Origin: JAUIGE01 sp045106685
Lineage (GTDB): Bacteria > Bacteroidota > Bacteroidia > J057
DNA length: 64,000 nt
Direction of reading: 5' to 3'
Assembly (NCBI GenBank): GCA_045106685.1
Contig: JBGCFB010000148.1
Coordinates: forward strand, 1-64,000
A model generated the notes under the pieces. That model ran no database searches and was not told the origin of the DNA. It saw nothing but the letters and a program-made list of their open reading frames with translations. Position 1 is the stretch's first letter; each line of letters opens with the position of its first letter. Of this stretch, positions 56,298 to 64,000 are shown piece by piece. The position numbers and the translations under genes are program-made.

Positions 56298-59200
56298 TTA
56301 CATACGACGATATATCGCCAGCAGAAATCCAGCTACCAGTACAAAAGTACCAAGCCAGAGGACGTTAATAAATGGCTTGCGAATCGCTTTGAACACGATG
56401 AAGTCGTTGAATGGATTCGTTTTTTCCTGAGCCTGGAAGGTCGAAACGCCAGTGGCCGGATCGATGCTTACCAATGCAAAGTCCATGAACATACGTTCTG
56501 CGGGAGACTGCGTCATGCTGATTTTTCCAGACTTATCTACCAGGAAAGTAGGGCGGACCAAAGCCGTGTCATTCTCCTTTATTACGAACAGGTTTGCAGC
56601 TACCACCACTTCAAATTGATCAGCGAGCTCTTTGCGCTCCTTGATGACATTGGTCATGCTATGGAGCAGTACCTTGGTGTCACCCAGGTAGGTCGTGTCG
56701 CCTTGCTTAAGCTTGAAGTCATGGTAAGTGTACTTATCCTCGGCTGTTTCGTCAGCGGGTACCTGCGACACGTGCACGTAGAGATCACGATTGAGGTAGA
56801 CGCGTCGCGAAGGGTGAGCGATGATGCTGCGCATCTCGGTATTCACTTCTACTTCTGGATATAGGGTGAAAGCCTTGGCTGTATCGACGAGGACCGTATC
56901 GGCGCGATTCTCGCGCTTGAGGCGTTTGAGTGGTTCAAACTTGATGCCGTATAGTGAGCGATTATTGATGTGTGGAGGCTTTATTTCGAGGATGTTTTTA
57001 TTCAAAAACTCTTCGACATATTCCAGATCAAGCTCGCCTTTCAGACTTTCGTCAGCTGCCGCTTCTTCTATATCAGAAGTGCTGTGAATCGTTTTGTCGT
57101 TTTCATCTTTTTTTACAAAAACACTTCGCGGCATAGAAAGACCAAATTCATCATTCGTAGCATCGCGAAAACGTACTTTGAAAAACTCAGGAGTTTCTTC
57201 GATTACCTTAAGACTTTTGATCGGCGGGATGGCTTCTTTTTCGCCTGTATATGTAACCTGATAGCCAGGAATGTATCGAGGGAAACCATTTACCAAACGA
57301 ACATTATCCATGCGTTCGGCCTCATTCGAAAAGCCTTGTAGCTCGTCTGGTGTGATGTTTTGAGAAACAATATTATCATAGCCAGAAGAATACAGAATGC
57401 CAATAAGCATAAGACCAAAACCAATATGAGCAAGTGAACCGCCCATTGTTTTGAGCTTGGCCTTTTTAGCCCCAACCATTGAAAAGAGAACATCAAGTCC
57501 TGCAATAACAATAAACAGTGAACTAAACAGCATCATCTCATCGGCGATGCCCATAAAGCCGCCAGTGAGCATTCCTATAAACCCTTGTTCGCGTTCTTCA
57601 GCAAAAGCGCTGTCGTACACAAAGTTCATCTCGGCATAGAGATTTGCCACAATAAGCGCACTGCCGATAATGACAGCCGCCAGGAATGGACGAAACAACG
57701 CTTCTCCAACCCCTTTTTTCTTGCCAATATTCCACCATAAAAACTGCCCTACGCCTGAAAAAATACCAAAGGCTACAGCGAGCCATACATTCCAGTTGTA
57801 ATAGAAAAACTGGATTTCGGCAGGAGGAGCTACGTTGGTGCCAAAAATCTTATTGATTACCGGCAATGAAGTCGTAAGAAGAATTTCGGTAGCGGAAAAA
57901 AGCAGGGTTAACATGCCTAAAAACAGCAATGTTTCGGCAGAGAAAATCTTGGATTCTTTATCATTGGTAGGAATGATATTCCAGCGCCAGCTAAGTGCAA
58001 CTACACTCGCAAAGGCGTAAATCGCTACTAGCAGGATCAACTGGCCCGAAAGACCAAGGTCTGTAAAGGTGTGCACCGATGTGTCTCCCAGAATTCCGGA
58101 ACGCGTCAGGAAGGTTGCATAGAGCACCAGGAAGAAGGTTGCGATGACCAGAATCATCGACGTCTTGAGCGAGCCTTTGCTGCGCTGATAGAGGAGCAAG
58201 GCGTGCAAAGATGCAATGCCTACAATCCATGGCACAAGCGAGCCATTTTCAACCGGGTCCCAGTTCCAGTAACCACCAAAGTTGAGGGTTTCGTATGCCC
58301 AGTAGCCACCCATGATGATGCCTATACCGAGAATCATTACAGAGAAGATCGTCCAGGGCATTGACGGCTTTATCCAGCCTGTGAAGTCGCCTCGTATCAA
58401 GCCAGCGATTACAAATGCAAACGGAACCGCTGTAGATGCAAAACCCAAAAAGAGGGTAGGAGGGTGGATCACCATCCAGTAGTTTTGAAGCAGGCTATTC
58501 AGACCATTACCGTTGGTAGGTACAAAGTCTGGATTACTTGCATAGACTGGATTATTTGGGAAAGCTTCTTTGAGCGAAAGAAAAGGCGTTGAGCCAATTT
58601 TCCAGGTATCGATATCAAAGAAAAACACGCTAAAAGCACCGGCAGTAAGCACAAGCGCCGCCATGATCTCTCCGAAATGACGCTTCTTGGAGCTGATCTC
58701 GATCAGGCTCAGAAGGCCGTAGCCCCACATAAATAGCAAAGGAACGGCGAACATCATGCTGCTGGCAGAGTCGAACATGTTGCCAATGCTCCATGGAGAA
58801 GCAAAGCCTTCTTTTGCTACAAAGAGCGTGATGATAGAAGCAAGTGCGAGGAGCATACCGCCTTGGCGAATGCTTGAATTGCCCGATTGAAGGGTTTCTG
58901 TTTGGGGGCTTAACTCACGATAAAGCAGGTAACCTGCAGGAATAATGACCAGCAAGCATAGTATAATATACACGCTTGTGGCGGGGACATAGGCCCCAAG
59001 AATCATAGAACTGAGCACAAGCTCTACTGAGGCGATAACTCCCAGTGCCAGGTATTTCCACTGTTTCGGTCCTTTCCAGAGCATAAGCATCCCCAGCACA
59101 GAGTGCCAGAACGACCAAAGCAGGAAGCTCCCTTCTTGCCCTTCCCAAAAACAGGAAATCATATAATAGATAGGAAGCTCATTGCTGGAGTGAGCCCATA

Positions 59201-59411
59201 CGTAGTGGTATTCGTAGTTGTGGGAAGCGATAAGCCAAAACAAAAAGCCTATGATGCCCAGCACGCTAGCCATGTGCACACTGAAGGCAATGGCTCCCAT
59301 GCTCGCCCAGCTTTTTTTCTCAGCCTCTGGTCTGGACTCTCGCCATAATAGAGCAATCGTCGCTACAAGCGCACTAGCAAAAGAAAGGGATGTGAATAAG
59401 TGGCCTAGCAT
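56298..59411 (-). CDS. ccmF: Cytochrome c haem lyase subunit CcmF
   Basis: 1037 residues, much longer than E. coli CcmF (about 650). About 12-14 TM helices in the first 660 residues include the WWD motif GGYWNWDPVENGSLVPWIVG (about 376-395) and the conserved GGYWAYETLNFGGYW lead-in. It attaches haem to apocytochrome c at the periplasmic face of the inner membrane. The extra C-terminal region (about 690-1010) is periplasmic and polar, followed by a last TM, as in other Bacteroidota CcmF proteins. Last gene of a ccmCDEF operon; a 102-bp spacer with AATGAATAATT palindromes separates it from ccmE. Confidence 0.93.
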   Translation of the reverse strand: MLGHLFTSLSFASALVATIALLWRESRPEAEKKSWASMGAIAFSVHMASVLGIIGFLFWLIASHNYEYHYVWAHSSNELPIYYMISCFWEGQEGSFLLWSFWHSVLGMLMLWKGPKQWKYLALGVIASVELVLSSMILGAYVPATSVYIILCLLVIIPAGYLLYRELSPQTETLQSGNSSIRQGGMLLALASIITLFVAKEGFASPWSIGNMFDSASSMMFAVPLLFMWGYGLLSLIEISSKKRHFGEIMAALVLTAGAFSVFFFDIDTWKIGSTPFLSLKEAFPNNPVYASNPDFVPTNGNGLNSLLQNYWMVIHPPTLFLGFASTAVPFAFVIAGLIRGDFTGWIKPSMPWTIFSVMILGIGIIMGGYWAYETLNFGGYWNWDPVENGSLVPWIVGIASLHALLLYQRSKGSLKTSMILVIATFFLVLYATFLTRSGILGDTSVHTFTDLGLSGQLILLVAIYAFASVVALSWRWNIIPTNDKESKIFSAETLLFLGMLTLLFSATEILLTTSLPVINKIFGTNVAPPAEIQFFYYNWNVWLAVAFGIFSGVGQFLWWNIGKKKGVGEALFRPFLAAVIIGSALIVANLYAEMNFVYDSAFAEEREQGFIGMLTGGFMGIADEMMLFSSLFIVIAGLDVLFSMVGAKKAKLKTMGGSLAHIGFGLMLIGILYSSGYDNIVSQNITPDELQGFSNEAERMDNVRLVNGFPRYIPGYQVTYTGEKEAIPPIKSLKVIEETPEFFKVRFRDATNDEFGLSMPRSVFVKKDENDKTIHSTSDIEEAAADESLKGELDLEYVEEFLNKNILEIKPPHINNRSLYGIKFEPLKRLKRENRADTVLVDTAKAFTLYPEVEVNTEMRSIIAHPSRRVYLNRDLYVHVSQVPADETAEDKYTYHDFKLKQGDTTYLGDTKVLLHSMTNVIKERKELADQFEVVVAANLFVIKENDTALVRPTFLVDKSGKISMTQSPAERMFMDFALVSIDPATGVSTFQAQEKTNPFNDFIVFKAIRKPFINVLWLGTFVLVAGFLLAIYRRM

Positions 59412-59513
59412 GTATATTGGTTTTTTTAATGGATGATGAGCAATGAATAATTAATACTAAGGGGTTTAGACCTCTTTTTCTTGCATTATCCATTGTACAT
59501 TATTCATTATAAC
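59412..59513. repeat. ATT/AAT palindromic filler inside the ccm operon
   Basis: AATGAATAATTAATA at the left faces ATTATCCATTGTACATTATTCATT-type words at the right. The right end reaches the ccmE stop codon. Confidence 0.6.
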
Positions 59514-59888
59514 TTACTTGAGTTCCGGTTCTTCTTCTTCGTATTTTGACGGGCATTTTGTAACGATATCATCGGCGATAAAGCCTTCATCGTGATAGCG
59601 ACCGATGAGCACTACTTTTTCAGCTTGGTCAAAATTTGAAGGCTTTGGATCAAAATAAGTAACCCACTCAACGTTTTGAAGGCTGTCTTGAACGTAGAAC
59701 TGGAACTTGTTGGCTTCCTCTACGATTTGGTCGCGCTTGACCCACTCGCCAGCGACATGGATGGTTTTGCCCGTTTCTTTTGCAAGACCAAAGTCAGCAT
59801 AGCGGCTTGCATTTTTTGACAGACTAACACCAAAGAATACCAAACCCGCGGCAATAGCCACTAAAAGAATTATTTGTTGAATTTTCAT
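59514..59888 (-). CDS. ccmE: Haem chaperone CcmE, CxxxY type
   Basis: 124 residues, an N-terminal TM anchor (about 4-22) and a periplasmic OB-fold domain: KTIHVAGEWV, FQFYVQDSL, VTYFDPKPSNFDQAEKVVLIG. In most CcmE the haem is bound covalently by a His in LAKHDE; here the same position reads TKCPSKYEE, so Cys112 and Tyr116 form the CxxxY motif known from archaeal and some bacterial CcmE. It accepts haem from CcmC and passes it to CcmF. Seven bases separate it from the upstream ccmD. Confidence 0.92.
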   Translation of the reverse strand: MKIQQIILLVAIAAGLVFFGVSLSKNASRYADFGLAKETGKTIHVAGEWVKRDQIVEEANKFQFYVQDSLQNVEWVTYFDPKPSNFDQAEKVVLIGRYHDEGFIADDIVTKCPSKYEEEEPELK

Positions 59889-59895
59889 GATGAGG

Positions 59896-60066
59896 CTATT
59901 TATTCATTTGCTTTTCCAATTTGCGAGTGCGCAATTCGGTACGGACCATTACTGCAATAAAGACCACGAAAATAACGCTTATCACAGCGAGGACAGCATT
60001 AATTTTACCACTGCGGAGCAGCGGATCAGATTGCAGAAGAAGCGAAAATATGCTCAGTTTTATCAT
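59896..60066 (-). CDS. ccmD: Small CcmD-like membrane protein
   Basis: 56 residues: MIKLSIFSLLLQSDPLLRSG, then a single TM (about 24-41) and a basic end (RTELRTRKLEKQMNK). Size, single TM, charged tail and position between ccmC and ccmE identify it as CcmD, which stabilises release of holo-CcmE from CcmC. It is 9 bases downstream of ccmC and 7 upstream of ccmE. Confidence 0.82.
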   Translation of the reverse strand: MIKLSIFSLLLQSDPLLRSGKINAVLAVISVIFVVFIAVMVRTELRTRKLEKQMNK

Positions 60067-60075
60067 GTTCGGTAG

Positions 60076-60855
60076 TTATGCCTTTTGGGCGGTTTGGCGT
60101 TTCCAGTCTGCCTCAGACTGTTTTTCTTCCTGACGGATAAACAGTACTGTGATTCGACTGCGTAGTTCCCACATCCAGAGGCTGAGAAAAATAAAGCCCA
60201 ATGCCGCAGGATAAAGAATCATGCGGTAGTGATTGGTGACGTCTTTTTTACTAAAAAGCTCGGTTGTCCCTCCATTTGCAGTAGGGTGAAGCCCATCCAG
60301 CATCCTTGGGATGACGAAGAATAGTGGGATAAGTGCTGCAAAGGCGAATATGTTAAGCACCGCAGAAATACGGGCGCGCTGTCCAGGTTCCTGAAAACTT
60401 GCTCTCAGTAGAAAATAACCAAGATAGATCAGAAGGGCAATGAGCGCACAAGTCTGAATCGGATCCCAAAGCCACCAAGCGCTTAGCTTAGCCGGGTTTA
60501 TATTTTCACCCCAACTTACTCGTCCCCAAATAATACCAGTAACTAAACCCAGAATATTCAGCATCACGCCTACAGATGCAGCCTCAACAGCTTTTGCATC
60601 ACTATACATAGGCTCACCGCCAATATTGGATTCGGGATCAGTTTGTCGCAAATACTTGATACTGTACCAAACAGATACCGTCATGATGACGACTTCGGCA
60701 AACCACATGGGTACGTGGTAAAACAAATTGCGGCTACTTTGCTCTAAGCCACCCATGCGTGGAAGGCTTACAGTCAAGCCATAAAAGAGCGCGTAGGCCA
60801 CCAGGGCTATTCCCGCTACCTTATATCCGGTGTTGAGTATCTGTTTAAAATTCAT
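60076..60855 (-). CDS. ccmC: Haem exporter/ligase subunit CcmC
   Basis: 259 residues, six TM helices. The WWD-type haem-binding motif is SWGENINPAKLSAWWLWDPIQT (WLWDP at about 136). The first conserved His is in LFYHVPMWFAE. CcmC loads haem onto CcmE. The start MNFKQILNTGYK at 60855 is preferred over an upstream in-frame Met at 60942, because a -7 box (60866-60873) lies between them and the upstream extension is not conserved-looking. First gene of ccmCDEF; ccmA and ccmB are not adjacent, as the inositol monophosphatase gene is divergent. Confidence 0.94.
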   Translation of the reverse strand: MNFKQILNTGYKVAGIALVAYALFYGLTVSLPRMGGLEQSSRNLFYHVPMWFAEVVIMTVSVWYSIKYLRQTDPESNIGGEPMYSDAKAVEAASVGVMLNILGLVTGIIWGRVSWGENINPAKLSAWWLWDPIQTCALIALLIYLGYFLLRASFQEPGQRARISAVLNIFAFAALIPLFFVIPRMLDGLHPTANGGTTELFSKKDVTNHYRMILYPAALGFIFLSLWMWELRSRITVLFIRQEEKQSEADWKRQTAQKA

Positions 60856-60865
60856 TTTGTGGGCA

Positions 60866-60873
60866 CAAAGATA
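60866..60873 (-). promoter_or_regulatory. -7 box of the ccmCDEF operon
   Basis: Minus strand TATCTTTG, exact TAnnTTTG, 11 bases before the ccmC start; implies a very short leader. No TTTG at the expected -33 distance. Confidence 0.5.
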
Positions 60874-60928
60874 ACCTAAATGGGAATAAAATTGATGGTG
60901 ACTTTTGTTTTTACCGATATTCGCGCTC

Positions 60929-61738
60929 ATGAAGTCAAACACAGCCTTATTACACGACTTACACGCTCAAATTCCTGCGCTTATAAAACGTGCTGGAGCA
61001 TTCGCTTTAAAAGAGTTTAAAAGCTTTTCCTCCAAGCATATTGAATTCAAAGGAAAGAACAACATGTTTACCTACGTGGATGTTCGAACCGAAGAGATTT
61101 TGAAAGAAGGCCTGAACGAACTACTTCCAGGTGCAGGATTTATTAACGAAGAAAGTGACAATCAGGAGGGCGAGACCGATTACACCTGGATTATTGATCC
61201 AATCGATGGAACGACTAATTTTATTCACGGTGTTCCGCTTTTTGCCATTTGCGTGGCTTTGCAATATCAGGATGAAATAATGCTCGGCTACATCTATGAG
61301 GTGTCGCACGACGAGATGTATTCCGCTGTAGTAGGGGAGGGTGCCTTTTTGAATGATGAGCCTATTCGGGTGAGTGTTGCACCGACGCTGAGTGATAGCC
61401 TCGTAGGTACAGGATTTCCATATCGCCAGGGGCCTGGATATGAGGATTACCTACGACTCGTTACCAAGGTGTTGAAAGAGACACACGGCATGCGCCGCCT
61501 CGGAAGTGCGGCTATTGACCTGGCCTACGTGGCCGCAGGGCGCCTGGAAGGCTTTTTAGAGTTTGGACTAAGTCCTTGGGACGTTGCTGCCGGAGCACTT
61601 ATCGTGCAGGAAGCAGGCGGTACTGTCACCGATTTCAAAGGTGGCGATAACTATATTTTTGGAAAAAGAATTATCGCCACCAATGGTTTGATCCACAATG
61701 AAGCTGTGGAAATTATTCGCTCGTCAGGTGTGGAGTAA
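60929..61738 (+). CDS. suhB: Inositol monophosphatase family protein
   Basis: 269 residues. Metal-binding set: Glu pair in FINEESDN, WIIDPIDGTTNFIHG (about 91-105) and SPWDVAAGALIVQEAGG near 215. Hydrolyses inositol phosphates or related sugar phosphates with magnesium; several paralogous activities share this motif set (CysQ, SuhB), so the exact substrate is open. Start ATG at 60929 preferred over an in-frame TTG at 60905, which overlaps a possible promoter element. Confidence 0.93.
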   Translation: MKSNTALLHDLHAQIPALIKRAGAFALKEFKSFSSKHIEFKGKNNMFTYVDVRTEEILKEGLNELLPGAGFINEESDNQEGETDYTWIIDPIDGTTNFIHGVPLFAICVALQYQDEIMLGYIYEVSHDEMYSAVVGEGAFLNDEPIRVSVAPTLSDSLVGTGFPYRQGPGYEDYLRLVTKVLKETHGMRRLGSAAIDLAYVAAGRLEGFLEFGLSPWDVAAGALIVQEAGGTVTDFKGGDNYIFGKRIIATNGLIHNEAVEIIRSSGVE

Positions 61739-61896
61739 TTAGCTGATTTGATTATTAGCTAATTTGTTAATGAGGAGGCAAAAAGCGCTCCATCATCAAA
61801 ATCAGCATTCGTCATGAATCATTAATAATGGACGATGAACAATCTCAAACTGTCAAATCGTCCATCATCAAATTATTCATCATCAAAATCAGCTAA
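61739..61896. repeat. AATCAGCTAATC-word filler between convergent genes
   Basis: ATTAGCTGATTTGATTATTA just after the suhB stop faces ATCATCAAAATCAGCTAATC at the other end; in between are ATTAATAATGGACGATGAAC and CAAATCGTCCATCATCAA words. It runs up to the stop codon of the next gene and can fold into a long hairpin. Confidence 0.72.
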
Positions 61897-62928
61897 TCAG
61901 TCAGCTACCTGTTCTTGTTCTTCGACATAGCCGTCTTCGTAGTCACCACCACTTCCGCCGTCGTAGCCTCCGTAGTCTTCATCCTCAACTTCGTACTCCT
62001 CTTCTACATATTCGATTTCATCTTCGCCTAGCTTGCGAACTTCACGTGCGACATCGTCGCCCTGTTCGTTTTTGCCAAGGCTAAATTCTACAAGATCACC
62101 TTCATGGAATTCATTGAATTCACCTTCAGTGATATCTCCATAGAAGAAGAAGAGGTTATTGTTAGGGAATTTGATGAAGCCGTAACCATCCTTGAGTGAA
62201 AGTACTTCACTGGTATGGCGCTCTGCAGAGGTAGGCTTGTTTTTAGGCTTTGCGTGGCCAACATTAGGCTGAACAAACAAATGCTTGACAAGCTCATTTT
62301 CGTTGCCTTCATCATTATCGATCAACTTATGCATCTCGAGAGGGTAGGATGCCTCTTTAAGAAGATCTTGTGAAGTACGTGTTACTTGCATACGGCCAGT
62401 GTCATCGCTGAATGAGAAGTCCCATCCAAGTACCATGACACGAACACCAAGTGCATTCAGTTTGCGAACGAGGGGCACATAGTCTCCATCCGAGCCAATC
62501 AGTACAACGACTTCAAGTCCTTTAATAGCGGCCATTTCGTAAGCTTCTAAAGAAAGCCAGACATCGATGCTGTGATCGTCACGACGGTTAGCGAAGCCAC
62601 GCAGGGGTAAGTAATGCGTGATAACACCTTCGGACATGAGAATATCATCAAATACGCGATCGTAATAGAGAAGATTGCCACGTTGGCTTGCATCTCTTGC
62701 ATTGAGGCGACCACGAAAATAATGGGCATTCACAATCTGGCAGTGGTGTGCACTATTCCCTTCCTCTGCTGCTACTTGATGGCGTATAAAATTGTGAAGA
62801 CCGGCTATACTAAGGCGACTTTTCCGAGCATGCTCGTAGTTGTAATAATTGCTTACATGATGGAAATAATTGCCGTCGTAAAAAACTCCTATTCGGGTTA
62901 ACCCCTTTGAAGTAGAGCTTTGAGTCAT
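61897..62928 (-). CDS. NYN-domain protein fused to a cold-shock domain
   Basis: 343 residues. N-terminal NYN (PIN-like) domain, about 10-190: RIGVFYDGNYFHHV, SIDVWLSLEAYEMA and VVVLIGSDGDYVPLVRKLNA supply the clustered acidic residues expected of a metal-dependent RNase. Residues about 225-295 resemble an S1/cold-shock fold (VLSLKDGYGFIKFPNNNLFF, GDLVEFSLGKNEQGDDVA). The tail (about 300-343) is very acidic and Tyr/Gly-rich. An RNA-processing role is likely; target unknown. Confidence 0.82.
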   Translation of the reverse strand: MTQSSTSKGLTRIGVFYDGNYFHHVSNYYNYEHARKSRLSIAGLHNFIRHQVAAEEGNSAHHCQIVNAHYFRGRLNARDASQRGNLLYYDRVFDDILMSEGVITHYLPLRGFANRRDDHSIDVWLSLEAYEMAAIKGLEVVVLIGSDGDYVPLVRKLNALGVRVMVLGWDFSFSDDTGRMQVTRTSQDLLKEASYPLEMHKLIDNDEGNENELVKHLFVQPNVGHAKPKNKPTSAERHTSEVLSLKDGYGFIKFPNNNLFFFYGDITEGEFNEFHEGDLVEFSLGKNEQGDDVAREVRKLGEDEIEYVEEEYEVEDEDYGGYDGGSGGDYEDGYVEEQEQVAD

Positions 62929-63158
62929 AATGTAGTATTTATGTTACAGGAATATTGATTCGATATCGTACAGCTGTTAACGGTGCGCGCAAATTACAGC
63001 ATTATTTTGTTTTTTCAGCCTTATATATAGATTATCGTGAATGTGAAGAGGAGAGGGGTTTGGCGAATATCCCCAAGCCGTGCTGATTATCTCGTCTTAC
63101 TCCCAGCTTTTTGCTAGCTTGCGCCGCCATAATCATCGTGTGATAAAATTGATTTTTC

Positions 63159-64000
63159 ATGCTTCTCAATACCAATTTTCAGTTTACAGGACAGCAAGGA
63201 CATTACCAGGGCAAAGTGCGTGATGTCTACGATATCAATGACACGCATTTGGTCATTGTAGCGTCAGACCGGATTTCGTCTTTTGACTACATTCTTCCCA
63301 AGCCAATTCCATATAAAGGGCAGGTTTTAAACGAAACTTCTGCATACTTTTTTGAACGGGCAAAAGAGATTGTTCCTACCCATGTGATCGCTGTTCCTGA
63401 CCCCAATGTGACGATAGGTCGCAAGTGCAAGGCATTCCCTATAGAAGTAGTCATTCGAGGGTACCTTGCTGGTCATGCCTGGCGCGTGTATCGCGACGGA
63501 GGCCGCGAAGTATGCGGTGTTAAGCTTCCAGAAGGACTCAAGCAGAACGACAAGCTCCCTGAGCCTATCATTACACCTGCGACCAAGTCCCTTATCGGTC
63601 ACGACGAGGATATTTCCGAGATGGATATTATCCGTTCAGGGCTTATCGTTGACGAAGATTGGGCACGCATTCGCCATTATGGTTTGGAGCTATTTAAGCT
63701 TGGTACCGAAATGGCCGCAGAACGCGGACTTATTCTCATGGATACGAAGTACGAGTTTGGGGCACATGGCCATGATATTATGGTCATCGATGAAATCCAT
63801 ACGCCGGACTCCTCGCGATACATGTATGCCGAGGGCTATGAAGAGCGCCAGGCCAAAGGCGAAGCGCAACGCCAACTTTCAAAAGAATTTGTGCGCGAAT
63901 GGCTTATGGAAAATGGCTTCCAGGGCCTTGATGGCCAGTCGATGCCCGATATGCCTAATGCTTTTGTAGGAAGCGTAACCGACCGTTATGTCGAACTCTA
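63159..64000 (+). CDS. purC: Phosphoribosylaminoimidazole-succinocarboxamide synthase (3' end missing)
   Basis: About 280 residues visible, cut by the right edge; the full bacterial protein of this type is near 310. Joins CAIR with aspartate using ATP in purine synthesis. Family blocks include GKVRDVYDINDTHLVIVASD (ATP-binding, residues about 19-38), RISSFDYILP, VIRGYLAGHAWRVY, PEPIITPATKS and ILMDTKYEFGA. Start ATG at 63159 (MLLNTNFQFTG). There is no obvious -7 box; 230 bp separate it from the divergent NYN gene. Confidence 0.96.
   Translation, partial: MLLNTNFQFTGQQGHYQGKVRDVYDINDTHLVIVASDRISSFDYILPKPIPYKGQVLNETSAYFFERAKEIVPTHVIAVPDPNVTIGRKCKAFPIEVVIRGYLAGHAWRVYRDGGREVCGVKLPEGLKQNDKLPEPIITPATKSLIGHDEDISEMDIIRSGLIVDEDWARIRHYGLELFKLGTEMAAERGLILMDTKYEFGAHGHDIMVIDEIHTPDSSRYMYAEGYEERQAKGEAQRQLSKEFVREWLMENGFQGLDGQSMPDMPNAFVGSVTDRYVEL

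Noticed and set aside
1..64000. rRNA or tRNA genes
   Set aside because: No cloverleaf with a T-loop GGTTCGANTCC-type core and CCA-adjacent acceptor stem was recognised by eye; a tRNA scan would be decisive.

Overview
The window looks like chromosomal DNA of a member of the Bacteroidota, most likely a Saprospiria-like lineage (Lewinella/Haliscomenobacter type); the lineage is an inference. The evidence is promoters of the TTTG-N20-TAnnTTTG type, three proteins ending in the type IX secretion (T9SS) C-terminal sorting domain, giant multi-repeat surface proteins with SprB, PKD and HYR repeats, an ECF sigma/anti-sigma pair, DUF3467, DUF6438 and lipoproteins. I found no rRNA, tRNA, CRISPR array, integrase or transposase. 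Most of the window is core chromosome, with one large surface-protein locus in the middle.

Layout. 1-4110 (minus): DUF4956 membrane protein, CotH-kinase protein with a beta-helix, and a VTC-type polyphosphate polymerase domain protein cut by the left edge; an apparent operon. 4643-8723 (plus): GT2 glycosyltransferase, citrate synthase, thymidylate synthase, LytTR response regulator. 8761-22941: mixed-strand housekeeping and envelope genes: 2-hydroxyacid dehydrogenase, MscS channel, two lipoproteins, a membrane P-loop-like protein lacking the Walker lysine, thioredoxin, a PgpH-type 7TM-HD phosphodiesterase, HtrA/Deg protease, IspD, QueA, DUF3467 and ribosomal protein S1.

23126-42128 (plus): the main accessory locus, with three secreted proteins in series: a 4013-residue repeat protein ending in a dockerin-like calcium-binding pair, an 1811-residue protein of GloVer repeats with a proline/glycine linker and an apparently truncated C-terminus, and a 362-residue protein with a cohesin-like beta-sandwich and a T9SS sorting domain. 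Each of the three is preceded by a copy of the same conserved ~55-bp leader, and tandem terminators follow the third. My main hypothesis is a co-regulated surface assembly in which the small sorted protein anchors the giants.

42583-56217: two GNAT acetyltransferases, an alpha/beta hydrolase, an unknown helical protein, a small T9SS-sorted protein with a short membrane companion, Tgt, an App1-like phosphatase, an ECF sigma/anti-sigma pair, a lipoprotein, an RluA-type pseudouridine synthase, an unknown protein and a T9SS-sorted sialidase-like beta-propeller. 56298-60855 (minus): cytochrome c maturation operon ccmC-ccmD-ccmE-ccmF, with a CxxxY-type CcmE. 60929-64000: inositol monophosphatase, a NYN/cold-shock fusion, and purC cut by the right edge.

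Intergenic DNA is unusual. Several unrelated families of dispersed inverted repeats occur, and many spacers consist of short-word filler (7-bp tandem units and imperfect palindromes) that begins at or even includes the stop codon of the adjacent gene.
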